This document shows, in pieces, positions 8,810 to 16,569 of a stretch of DNA of 64,000 nt. This stretch comes from Trichomonas vaginalis G3 (Eukaryota; Parabasalia; Trichomonadida; Trichomonadidae): positions 25,078,082-25,142,081 of the forward strand of contig NC_067207.1 of NCBI RefSeq assembly GCF_026262505.1, in the 5' to 3' direction. Both the position numbers and the translations under genes were made by a program. The notes below the pieces were generated by a model that made no database searches, was not told where the DNA came from, and saw nothing but the letters and a program-made list of their open reading frames with translations. Numbering within the stretch: the first letter of the stretch is position 1; each line of letters begins with the position of its first letter.

Positions 8810-9706
8810 TTACAAGCGTTTTACATGGTAAACATTGTGATGGTTCATGACTTTAAACAGTTTTGTAGCTTCTATTTCTTCACGAAGGATATCAAAAATT
8901 TTAACAATGCCGAAGGTTTCTTTATATTTCTTCTTGACATCAGATAGAAGGAAATCTTCTGCGGTTGGATAGTTTTTGTTCAGAAATGTCAACATGTCCA
9001 TTTTATCTTCTGCTGGTTTCTCTACTTCTTTCTTTAAGTCAGTATGGTCTTTTCTCATTCTTTCTATCTCTTTGACGGAGTAGTTATATTTCCTTGTTGC
9101 TGCTTTACATTTTGAACATTGTGAGTTCATTTTTGCGTTATATTCTGAAATTTGTCCTGCTAAAACAAGTAAGGCGTAGATGGTCTTCTTTAACTCAAAG
9201 GCTGCTGGTTTTATCTGTTGGTTCCATACCTTACCTCTTCTATCTTTATCTCTTATCTGCAAGACACACTCAGCAACTAACGAAACAAAGTTGTCGTAGG
9301 TCTTAAATTCTTCAGATTTATATATGTCAATGAAATATACCATATCGCAGTCTTTGTGGTTGTAATGAAATCCAAGAAACTCATAGTTTACCTTTCGTAT
9401 GAACTTCTTTATTTCTACTGAGTCAGTCAGTCTGACTTCAATTTCATCGAATTCTGGAATAGTGAGTTTTTGTTGTTGTATTTCAGGAAGTTTAGGCAAA
9501 TGGTCTATAATATCTTGCATTTCATAAAGATACTGTTCATTTGTTTCATCTTTTGCACTACAGTCTAAATCTCCTTGGAGAAGTTCTTGCTTTATCTTCT
9601 GGATTTCTGTTTCGAAAGTATATGAAGAAGGAATGAAGCTTTTCATCTCTACTAACATTGAAGTTGGGTTCATGACTAACGAGTTTGGTGCTGTTGTTGC
9701 AAACAT
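8810..9706 (-). CDS. 298-aa conserved protein of unknown function, element A
   Basis: Not recognised. The start MFATTAPNSLVMNPTSMLVE follows the shared A/T promoter block. The middle has CSKCKAA, a CxxC pair that could bind metal if completed by other Cys/His residues. The C-terminal ~60 residues (EDFLLSDVKKKYKETFG ... VKRL) are helical with basic patches, like a winged-helix end, which is only an impression. A 304-aa copy is in element B. In element C the 3' part is replaced by the KilA-N/GIY-YIG gene. Confidence 0.6.
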   Translation of the reverse strand: MFATTAPNSLVMNPTSMLVEMKSFIPSSYTFETEIQKIKQELLQGDLDCSAKDETNEQYLYEMQDIIDHLPKLPEIQQQKLTIPEFDEIEVRLTDSVEIKKFIRKVNYEFLGFHYNHKDCDMVYFIDIYKSEEFKTYDNFVSLVAECVLQIRDKDRRGKVWNQQIKPAAFELKKTIYALLVLAGQISEYNAKMNSQCSKCKAATRKYNYSVKEIERMRKDHTDLKKEVEKPAEDKMDMLTFLNKNYPTAEDFLLSDVKKKYKETFGIVKIFDILREEIEATKLFKVMNHHNVYHVKRL

Positions 9707-9995
9707 GTTCTTACAATAAAAATAAAAAATATTTTTTGGTGGGACTACCTTTATTTTATTTCAGCACAAAATGAACGAGTTTGGTTTAAAAATACGGTGG
9801 AGCCAAAAATGGCTCGACCTCAAAACAAGCATTTTGTGAAGAATATACCACCCCGCGGAATTCCGCGGGTTGCTTTTTTTATACAAAATTCAAGAGTTTT
9901 GTGTGTTTTCTACGAGGGTAGAAAAGAGGGTAGAAGACAGGTTAGATCTAACCTTCTACCCTAAAATATATTTTTGCTGAAAAAAAATGGTTCAT
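9707..9995. repeat. Intergenic palindromes, including a stand-alone copy of the unit found inside KilA-N genes
   Basis: 9798-9815 is a small hairpin (GGAGCC ... GGCTC). 9828-9890 carries CCCGCGGAATTCCGCGGG (9850-9867) with the flanks GCATTTTGTGAAGAATATACC and GCTTTTTTATACAAAATTCA; nearly the same ~60 bp is found in KilA-N coding sequence at 10411-10469, 17256-17316 and 52976-53036. 9914-9962 is another palindrome based on GGTTAGATCTAACC. Confidence 0.6.
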
Positions 9996-10591
9996 TTACT
10001 CACAATATTTTTTTACAAAACGACCCCAAACTTTTAACTTCTTTTCTGCAGCTTCAAATGCTATCTTAGCGAGTTCATATTCTCTAAATTCTCTCTTTAA
10101 ATCTTCTTGTTCCCATTGGTCTAGTTCGTATGGAGAATCTCTATAACCAGAACATATCTCACGTTCATGTTCTATTTGTTTTTCATGCATTTTTCTAACT
10201 TCTTCTTCAAACAAAGGTTTTGCATTCTCTACTGTATCTTCAAGTTCTTCTTCATCTAACTTCTCATGAACTTTCTTGTCTATGGAGTCCATAATTTTTC
10301 CAACTGCTATACAATATTTTGGAGAAGCCCACATTGCTATATAGTTTACGAGTCTTGGGTCTACATACATTCCTCTAACCTGTTTGATTTCATCGGGAAT
10401 TCCTGCATGAATTTTGTATAAAAAGCAACCCGCTGTTTTCCGCGGGTTGGTATATTCTTCACAAAATGCCTTAAAATACTCTTCCCAGGACTTATTTTCT
10501 TCCAAATTCCTCTTCCTACGGTTTTTATTCCATTCCAATATACCTCTTCCAACATTTCGAAGAAAGTTCCTATCTTACTGAAGAAACCCAT
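9996..10591 (-). pseudogene. KilA-N gene fused out of frame to the start of a virion-type gene, element A
   Basis: Downstream of about 10505 the sequence is the KilA-N protein known intact from element B (ENKSWEEYF ... RGMYVDPRLVNYIAMWASP ... KKYCE). Upstream it is different: it encodes MGFFSKIGTFFEMLEEVYWN in another frame, which resembles the amphipathic start of the 133-aa protein of element B. The junction carries short matching sequence (GGAAGAAAATAAG against GGAAAATAAG). The simplest reading is one deletion that removed the PolB-side genes and the 5' third of KilA-N. The surviving downstream frame lacks the KilA-N N-terminal strands. Confidence 0.65.
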
Positions 10592-10609
10592 TTTACTATA
10601 TGTAAAAAT

Positions 10610-10989
10610 CTAATGTCCGCCTAGTCTCTTACGTTTCCTGTTGAGTTCCATAGCATTCTTTAACTGAGCTCATACATTTCTGTTTCTCCTCTGGTAGAAA
10701 ACATATTCTGGGTCAACTCCGTTTCGCGTCATCTGCATAAAGTTGTTTATTATCCCACTTNNNNNNNNNNNNNNNNNNNNNNNNNTTTGTATAAAACTCT
10801 TTCCATCTCATATTTGCATACCATGGTGGCAAACCTAACGCAGCGTCATTTGACATGGCAGTTTGCATTTGTACATCTGTTGGCACTTGACCATAGTTTG
10901 CCATTGCAGTTTGTATTCTAACTTCATTTGAATATTCTCTGGGTTGGTTGTCCAGGTTGCTGTGCATTCGCTAAGTTCTGTGCGTCCAT
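10610..10989 (-). pseudogene. Small Gln/Asn-rich, basic-tailed protein, broken, with N gap
   Basis: Read on the minus strand it begins MDAQNLANAQQPGQPTQRIF, shifts frame, continues as REYSNEVRIQTAMANYGQVP with a tandem (V)xxQTAM motif, crosses the N gap, and ends in a basic tail RKRKRLGGH after at least one more frame change. Composition suggests a minor virion or DNA-binding protein; no family is recognised. Confidence 0.35.
10761..10785. other. Assembly gap, 25 N
   Basis: A run of 25 N within the small broken gene of element A; neighbouring frames are also unstable, which suggests low sequence quality here. Confidence 0.99.
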
Positions 10990-10995
10990 TTAATA

Positions 10996-11141
10996 TTAGA
11001 TAAAATATCTCTTACGAGTACATATGCTGAACATTTGCAGGCATTGGTTCATTTCATATTCTCTGTACTTTTCTGCCACGTCAAATAAGAAATGACACAA
11101 TGGAAAAAACCTAAAACAAGTAGTCCTATTTCAAACCACAT
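10996..11141 (-). pseudogene. Small single-membrane-segment protein, probably frameshifted
   Basis: From ATG 11139-11141 the minus strand encodes MWFEIGLLVLGFFHCVISYL, a clear hydrophobic segment. Changing frame by one near the end of this segment gives FDVAEKYREYEMNQCLQMF and a stop at 10996, about 48 aa in total. Small one-pass membrane proteins are frequent in such elements. Support is limited to hydropathy and position. Confidence 0.3.
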
Positions 11142-11230
11142 TTACTTACTAGTAAAATTTCTTTGTTATGACACTTTCTCCAGTTTATAGACCTCTCTCA
11201 TATTCTATCTTATCGTATCTAAACTCATAG

Positions 11231-11947
11231 TCATGTTATGTCCTCTAACCATCTCATAACGGTTTCCAAACCACTTTTATCGGATGTAAAGTAAAAGCAT
11301 GGATGGTTATGTAAAACGTCTAAAGTTTCTAAAGAGTCTCTCAAAGTCCAGTCTACTTGGTATTGAAAATCCCATGTGTTATAGAACGGCGGGTCCACTA
11401 TAAAGAAAAACATTTTCCTTGTCTTTATATTTTTCATACAACTCTGTCCAATGACATCTCACAAACTCTATACCCTCAATATATTTTTCTATGTTCTCTT
11501 TTGAAAACATTTGTATAGTTAAGATATAAAAACTTTTGACATAAGTGTTTCAATGTCATGAACTCTTATAGCACCACATATATAATAGTCTAGCAGATAT
11601 ACTATCCCAGTCAATATACTCTGCCTTTTTCAAACCTCTCTGACAGTATTTTTCTTATCTAATGGTATACGTTCCATCTTACCTATAGGTATCTTTTCTT
11701 TTAACTCTTTCAATATTTTGTTTGTGTCTGGTATATGTTTGAGACGGTTCATATAGTTGTCGAAGTCATTGCATATAATCTTTGAGTCAGGAAATACAGT
11801 ATGGCACAAATGGGATATATAGAAACTTCCACCGAACAAATCTACAAATGTTAGACCATTCGGTAGTTTCTTAAGTTCTCTCAATAGAATATCTTTACAT
11901 CTACTCTTATTTCCAAAGAAGGGTAACGGTGGTTTTGTAAAATTCAT
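11231..11947 (-). pseudogene. Dam-type (D12 class) adenine DNA methyltransferase, broken, element A
   Basis: The N-terminal part has KPPLPFFGNKSR, the S-adenosylmethionine-binding motif FVDLFGGS and an NDFD, all typical of D12-class N6-adenine methyltransferases. After frame changes near 11634 and 11420, the catalytic motif IV appears as VDPPFYN, followed by HNHPCFYFTS. The total span (~240 codons) is near the usual 260-280 aa. At least two frameshifts break it. It is the last gene before the element's right terminus and is absent from elements B and C in this window. Confidence 0.7.
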
Positions 11948-11995
11948 TTTATATATATAATAAAAATGTTTTTTCCTGAAAAGTGACAAAATTTC

Positions 11996-12035
11996 TTAGG
12001 GGCTAGAGGGCACGAAGTGCCTGGAAGCCCCACTA

Positions 12036-12072
<37 letters not shown>
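11996..12072. repeat. Right terminus of element A: hairpin followed by a 35-T tract
   Basis: 11996-12037 folds as a hairpin (arms GGGGCT/AGCCCC outside and GGCAC/GTGCC inside) and is followed by 35 T (12038-12072). The same hairpin and a T or A tract lie at 30621-30703 and 38005-38066, each time at the boundary of an element. The sequence before the tract ends ...CCCCACTACCT, so the terminus read inward is AGGTAGTGGGG, in line with the 5'-AG start of Polintons. Confidence 0.65.
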
Positions 12073-12074
<2 letters not shown>

Positions 12075-12113
12075 GGGTCCTTGTTTGGATTCGTCATTTT
12101 TATCCTATAAGAA

Positions 12114-12515
12114 ATGGGTTTATTTGGCGCATTAGCAGGAGTTGCATCCAGATTTTTGCCCGCAGTGGGAACAATAGCCAGAGGTGCATTTGGAATTGGA
12201 AGGAAGATTTTGAGTACATTAGGTATACTGAAAGAGAAAGCGCAACCTATTATACAAACCGTACAGAAAGGTTGGGAGGTAGCACGAGATGCAGCAAATC
12301 TTATTCCAAATCCTGAAACAAGAGGAAAAGTTCAAGGATGGATGGACAATGTAGGAAGACAAGCAGGAAACTATTATAACAAAGCAAATGACTACTATAA
12401 CCAAGCAGGACACTATATGGACCAAGGTGAAAGATTCTTTAACAGAGGATATAACCATGCACAACAATGGGTAAACAATAACCAACCTCAACCGCCTCAA
12501 ACGTGGGGAATGTAA
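12114..12515 (+). CDS. 133-aa protein with amphipathic N-terminus, possible pVI-like minor virion protein, element B
   Basis: The first ~27 residues (MGLFGALAGVASRFLPAVGT onward) form a Gly/Ala-rich amphipathic segment, then a helical part, then a Tyr/Asn/Gln-rich tail (NYYNKANDYYNQAGHYMDQG). An amphipathic N-terminus on a small basic virion protein is the pattern of adenovirus protein VI, which disrupts membranes during entry; that comparison is inference only. Start at ATG 12114 follows TATCCTATAAGAA. Element A retains only the start of a related gene (MGFFSKIGTFFEML) at 10591. Confidence 0.55.
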   Translation: MGLFGALAGVASRFLPAVGTIARGAFGIGRKILSTLGILKEKAQPIIQTVQKGWEVARDAANLIPNPETRGKVQGWMDNVGRQAGNYYNKANDYYNQAGHYMDQGERFFNRGYNHAQQWVNNNQPQPPQTWGM

Positions 12516-12534
12516 AGTTTTTTACTGAGATGAA
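12516..12534 (+). promoter_or_regulatory. TTTTTTACTGAGATGAA motif before the 51-aa gene
   Basis: The 17-bp sequence TTTTTTACTGAGATGAA ends directly before ATG 12535 and occurs identically before ATG 12710 (12693-12709). Two identical copies right at two start codons suggest a shared promoter or leader for these small genes. Confidence 0.45.
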
Positions 12535-12690
12535 ATGAACAATACAGCATTGAGACAAATGGGTTCAAGATGGATTTGTCGGCTTCCAGCAGTTACACAA
12601 CCACGTGTTTGTCAAGTTCTTCCTATACCTCAGGAAGTTTTAGACCGACTTAAAAAACAACAACAACCAGTTGAAAACAAACCAAACTAA
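12535..12690 (+). CDS. 51-aa small protein, element B
   Basis: A short frame beginning MNNTALRQMGSRWICRLPAV and ending in a Gln/Pro-rich tail, TAA at 12688-12690. It sits between two clearly spaced genes and has its own copy of the TTTTTTACTGAGATGAA motif, which is the main reason to call it. No family is recognised. Confidence 0.5.
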   Translation: MNNTALRQMGSRWICRLPAVTQPRVCQVLPIPQEVLDRLKKQQQPVENKPN

Positions 12691-12692
12691 AA

Positions 12693-12709
12693 TTTTTTAC
12701 TGAGATGAA
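12693..12709 (+). promoter_or_regulatory. Second TTTTTTACTGAGATGAA motif
   Basis: Identical to 12518-12534 and placed directly before ATG 12710. Confidence 0.45.
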
Positions 12710-13294
12710 ATGACCGAAGAAGTTGAAACGGTAGATTTGACACCACAAACAAAAAGTTCAGAACCATTGTCAAAACCTGTCAAAGAACTTACAGATGAAG
12801 AGAAAAATTCAATAATAGAAAGTGCCAGGTCTGGAAATACAAACCCTAACTACAAAGTCACTTTTCATAGAAATGGAACGGCTAGTATCTCAAAAAAGAA
12901 ACAGACTCTCACAAATAAAATATTGAAGTCTGAAGGAGTTTATGAGACAACAGATGGAAAAGTTTACTTCACTGACCAACAGTTCATTATAGAACATCTC
13001 ATTGACTTAGAGTCAAAATATTCTAAACTTTACAACAAACACAAAAAGTTGAAAGGAAAACAAAAACAAATGGCATATGATATTTACGAAGATGTTGACG
13101 ACACAACCATACCTGCAAGTGAGGTAAAGTCAGAGGAACCGAAAAGTGACGAAAAACCGATAGAAGAAGGGAAGCCAAAAACTGAAGAAAAACCAAAACC
13201 AAAGGTTAGTTTCCAAACTAAACCAAGTCAACCTTCATTAGCTGGTATGGGTTGGCGTCAAAGACTTTTGGCAGCGGGTGGTTATGTAAAGTAA
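12710..13294 (+). CDS. 194-aa acidic/lysine-rich protein, element B
   Basis: Not recognised. An acidic start (MTEEVETVDLTPQTKSSEP), a central folded part with NPNYKVTFHRNGTASISKKK, a helix that may be a short coiled coil (LESKYSKLYNKHKKLKGKQ), a Lys/Glu/Pro-rich linker, and a C-terminus MGWRQRLLAAGGYVK. The architecture suggests a structural or scaffold protein. It is followed by 31 bp of A/T-block promoter and the polymerase gene. Confidence 0.5.
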   Translation: MTEEVETVDLTPQTKSSEPLSKPVKELTDEEKNSIIESARSGNTNPNYKVTFHRNGTASISKKKQTLTNKILKSEGVYETTDGKVYFTDQQFIIEHLIDLESKYSKLYNKHKKLKGKQKQMAYDIYEDVDDTTIPASEVKSEEPKSDEKPIEEGKPKTEEKPKPKVSFQTKPSQPSLAGMGWRQRLLAAGGYVK

Positions 13295-13325
13295 AGAAAA
13301 AAACATTTTTTTTATTTTTATAAAA
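13295..13325 (+). promoter_or_regulatory. A/T-block promoter-like motif before PolB
   Basis: Begins with AAAGAAAAAAAC, then a T-rich block and ATTTTTATAAAA, abutting ATG 13326; the same pattern as 3305-3332. Confidence 0.45.
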
Positions 13326-15479
13326 ATGCCCCCATATAGAATGGATAGAAAGTCTGCTAGAATAAAAGCAGAGTTGCAAAGATATGGTTGGAGAGTTTCG
13401 AAGAATTTTAAATATAGGAAGGGAAGACCCATAAAAGTCTATGACAAATTGTCTGGTCTTCGCTACGAAATGGAATTGGAAACAGCACGCGCAAATTATC
13501 CAAACAGACTAGAGAGGTTAGAAGAAGAACGTCTTATGGACATGCCTTTCGATGTTTCTGAACCGCAAGTTGAAGGACACGACGGCTTTGCCAGATTCTA
13601 TTGGAAACATGACGAACAATTGTATCCTTTGAGAAGGAAAAAAGGAAAAGGTGAAGACGCACATGCTCCCATGGAAAGAACAAGATATGCATATGAAAAG
13701 TATCGTGAGGTTAGAAGTAAAATTACATCTGGTCGAACCTTTACAGTAAATTTTGACGAAGGAAAGAACAAAGAAGGCTTCATGGGTGTACTTGCTGCAA
13801 TTCAAGATGGAAATAAGAAAGGATACAATCTCAGATTGACCATAACAGATTTGGATGGTCACATTTACTATGCAAATGGCAATGAACAAACAGCTGCAAA
13901 ACTTCTTGACGCTTTCAAGACTACAAAGAGAGAACAAATGGTTGACTCCGACTCAGACATTTTGAATGCAATTGAAGGAATTGCAAGTGTCAAGTTCGAA
14001 TGGTATCAACCTAACCCTCAAGCAGTCAGACAACATGCTGGATACTTCCCGTTCATAAATAAGTCTGACATTGACTTGACAAGGTATGGAATTTACAATT
14101 CAATTGAAACAATTGTCAACGAACCTTGCATTCTTACATGTCTCAGGAACTCTGGTCTTGTTACAGAAGAGAAGATGAAGTATCTTGAGTCATGTGTGAA
14201 AACAAGGTACATTCTCAGAGGTCAATTGGCAAAAATTGCACCGTTGGCAAATGTCAATATCCGAGTCAACATACCTACAGCTAAAGGTTCTTCACATGAC
14301 GACTATGTTGTTGACAAAGACTTACCATGGTTGAAGATTGCAATTGTCCACAACCACTTCATGTTGAACGAAAGTCTTACAAACCCATTGTTCGGAAAAG
14401 GCAAGTGCAACATTGTCAGAGCTGTAAACATTCTTTTCGAGAAAGGCTTGTTGGAACCAATTCCAGATGACAAGCTTACAGAAACTTTTGTACCAAAAGA
14501 CGAAACAAACTTTTCGTTGTTAGCAAGACCAAAAGTTGTTCCAGACAAAGTTATAGCACAAAAGAAGTACACAGCTCCAAAAGGAGTTGGATTGTTCGGA
14601 TACCAACCTGAACCAGAAGAACTTCCAATGAGGTTGCAAGAACTTCAAGATGCTATAAACAAACTTCCATTGAGGCATCCAATCGACGTCAAATTGTATT
14701 GGAGAGCTTCTGAGTTAGGTCAGAAGGTTTTATATGAAACAGGTTGCTTCGACGATGTTTATGAGATAACAGGAGAAGTTTCTCAGAAGATAAGAGACTC
14801 ACTTGAATTTCCACGAACTGGTCCGATTGGTTGTGACAAGTTCGACTCATATGAAAAAATATACTATGTTGACCTTAACGCTGCGTACATGAGGTTTGTC
14901 CAATATATTCCGACTGGAATTCCAAACGAAGATGGAGAGTTCCCAGGAAGGAACTATACAGTTGGAAAAGTCATACAACAACTCTATGATATTAGGAAAG
15001 CTTCAAACCCCAAACTTGCAATGACACTGAAATTGCTTATGAATTCGACATGGGGATATTCCATTAAAAAACCTCAAGAGATGAAGAGTAAACACTATGA
15101 GAAGGTCGACAACTTTGTTGAAAGGTTTTCTCCTTTTGTTTTGAAGTACGAGTTCACCGAAGGTCAAAGTGGCTTAGTAACCACATTAAAACCTATTGTC
15201 GAACATTGGTCTTACCCTCAGTTCGCAAAAGCAGTCCTTGACGAGTACAACAAATTCTTCTCCGAAGTCAAATCCAAAGTTGTGGTTTACTATGAGAACA
15301 TTGACGCACTCATGACGAACGAAGAAGGATACAACAAACTCATTGAAATGGGTTTAGTTGGTGAGAAAATGGGCTGTTTTAAGCTAGATAAGGTATTTTC
15401 CGAAGTTCATGTAATATCGAAAAGGAAATATTGGGGCATACTTGAAGACGGCACAGAAATAAAACATTGCATGAAATAA
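13326..15479 (+). CDS. polB: Family B DNA polymerase (Polinton-type), reduced, element B
   Basis: A 717-aa polymerase-like protein. Motif A is YYVDLNAAYM with the catalytic Asp at residue 516, motif B is KLLMNSTWGY (569-578), motif C is YENIDAL (656-662) and a KxY-type KRKYWG follows near 699. Motif C departs from the usual YxDTDS: the first Asp is Asn and the Ser is Ala, while the second Asp is kept. The distance from motif A to B is only about 53 residues (about 134 in phage phi29), so the TPR1 insertion of protein-primed polymerases seems absent or very short. I found no clear exonuclease DxE motif. The N-terminal region (EPCILTCLRNSGLVTEEK) is like that in Polinton polymerases. The stop codon lies within a 17-bp tandem duplication (AAAACATTGCATGAAAT). 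Activity is uncertain. Confidence 0.75.
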   Translation: MPPYRMDRKSARIKAELQRYGWRVSKNFKYRKGRPIKVYDKLSGLRYEMELETARANYPNRLERLEEERLMDMPFDVSEPQVEGHDGFARFYWKHDEQLYPLRRKKGKGEDAHAPMERTRYAYEKYREVRSKITSGRTFTVNFDEGKNKEGFMGVLAAIQDGNKKGYNLRLTITDLDGHIYYANGNEQTAAKLLDAFKTTKREQMVDSDSDILNAIEGIASVKFEWYQPNPQAVRQHAGYFPFINKSDIDLTRYGIYNSIETIVNEPCILTCLRNSGLVTEEKMKYLESCVKTRYILRGQLAKIAPLANVNIRVNIPTAKGSSHDDYVVDKDLPWLKIAIVHNHFMLNESLTNPLFGKGKCNIVRAVNILFEKGLLEPIPDDKLTETFVPKDETNFSLLARPKVVPDKVIAQKKYTAPKGVGLFGYQPEPEELPMRLQELQDAINKLPLRHPIDVKLYWRASELGQKVLYETGCFDDVYEITGEVSQKIRDSLEFPRTGPIGCDKFDSYEKIYYVDLNAAYMRFVQYIPTGIPNEDGEFPGRNYTVGKVIQQLYDIRKASNPKLAMTLKLLMNSTWGYSIKKPQEMKSKHYEKVDNFVERFSPFVLKYEFTEGQSGLVTTLKPIVEHWSYPQFAKAVLDEYNKFFSEVKSKVVVYYENIDALMTNEEGYNKLIEMGLVGEKMGCFKLDKVFSEVHVISKRKYWGILEDGTEIKHCMK

Positions 15480-15535
15480 AACATTGCATGAAATAAAACA
15501 TTTTTTTAAAAAAACATTTTTTTATTTTATTTGAA

Positions 15536-16120
15536 ATGTACGCTGAGTTTGTTGGAACAGACCGTTGGGAAACTTGTTTGTTAGATGAGAAATATGAAAT
15601 TCACTGTTGTGAGTCATTTGAAGTCAGAAACAAAAAGACAAAAAGAGTTTTAAGCGAATGTGAGCGAAATGACGGATATGCTAGGATGAGGATTGGTGGA
15701 AAAAACTATTTTAAACATATTGTCATTGCAACTCATTTTATACCGAACCCTAACAATCTACCTTTTGTAGACCATATAAACCGTATAAGAAACGACAATA
15801 GACTTGAAAACTTGCGTTGGGTCACTTGTTCTGAAAACAGTAAGAACAGAGGCAAATTTAGAGATATTGTATTCGAATTTGTCGACGAACTAGAAGATGA
15901 AGCAATTGAAATTACAGACTATGGTAAGCATACGTTTGAGTTTTACTACTATAGCGAAGAACAAGACTCTTTCTACTTTTATACCGGCGTAAACTATAGG
16001 AAATTACAAGTATATTTTACTAAGGCAGGCTATGCTTATGTAAACGCTAGAGATACAGATGGAAAATACGTTCAAATACTTCTTAACAAATTCAAGAAGC
16101 TATATGGCATACCATTTTAA
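15536..16120 (+). CDS. HNH endonuclease (homing-type), element B
   Basis: A 194-aa protein with the HNH core: HIVIATHFIPNP, then VDHINRIRNDNRLENLRWVT at residues about 78-97 and CSENSKN. DHIN...N(R/L)xxNLRW is the signature of free-standing phage and virus HNH endonucleases, often mobile. The C-terminal ~85 residues are Tyr/Phe-rich and unassigned. It sits between PolB and the KilA-N end, where element C has other sequence. An A/T-block motif (15502-15532) precedes ATG 15536. Confidence 0.85.
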   Translation: MYAEFVGTDRWETCLLDEKYEIHCCESFEVRNKKTKRVLSECERNDGYARMRIGGKNYFKHIVIATHFIPNPNNLPFVDHINRIRNDNRLENLRWVTCSENSKNRGKFRDIVFEFVDELEDEAIEITDYGKHTFEFYYYSEEQDSFYFYTGVNYRKLQVYFTKAGYAYVNARDTDGKYVQILLNKFKKLYGIPF

Positions 16121-16145
16121 AACAGTATATTTTTACATATATTAA

Positions 16146-16271
16146 ATGCTTCAGGTTGAAAAACAAAGAACAAAAGTAGCAGATACAAAACCGTTAGACT
16201 ATATCTTTACAAATGCTGGTAGGACTATATCAGATGAAGAAATTTTATCTCGAATTGTCTTTCATATATAA
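16146..16271 (+). CDS. Possible 41-aa protein, element B
   Basis: A short frame MLQVEKQRTKVADTKPLDYI... ending at TAA 16269-16271. Its start follows TTTACATATATTAA, similar to other leaders. No homologous copy in the window supports it, so it is a weak call. Confidence 0.3.
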   Translation: MLQVEKQRTKVADTKPLDYIFTNAGRTISDEEILSRIVFHI

Positions 16272-16379
16272 CTACGGAAAAGTGCTGAAAAAGTATTGAA
16301 TGTGAAGATATTAGAAAATAACATTTTTTCTAACATCGTAGAAAACTCATGAAAACAATTTATTTTTGTGAATATGTAA

Positions 16380-16462
16380 GCGGCTCATAGCTCAGTGGTA
16401 TGGGCTACCTCGTTAAAGGCGTCGAAGACCTCGGTTCAAATCCCGATTCGCGCAGGTTTTTT
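16380..16462 (+). tRNA. tRNA-like sequence, probably degenerate
   Basis: An A box (TAGCTCAGTGGTATGGGC, 16388-16405), a perfect B box (GGTTCAAATCC, 16433-16443) and a T6 stop signal for RNA polymerase III (16457-16462) are present at tRNA spacing. The D stem pairs fully (GCTC/GGGC). The anticodon arm is irregular, the T stem pairs only with a bulge, and the acceptor pairs only three positions. I cannot assign an anticodon. It could be a tRNA pseudogene, a virus tRNA with sequence errors, or a Pol III promoter for another RNA. Confidence 0.45.
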
Positions 16463-16569
16463 CCTTTTATGCAGTGAAATTTCATGTACATAGGTTACTT
16501 TGGTGTTAGACCCTAGTGAAGAAAATAGAACGATATAAGTTTACATTTGTAAGGTTGGACGATAAAAAT

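Noticed and set aside
8810-9706. 298-aa protein as the missing integrase
   Set aside because: No DDE spacing and only one CxxC pair; no HHCC zinc finger or chromodomain could be seen.
16380-16462. Assigning an amino acid to the tRNA-like sequence
   Set aside because: The anticodon arm does not fold regularly; readings as Asn, Leu or Phe would be guesses.
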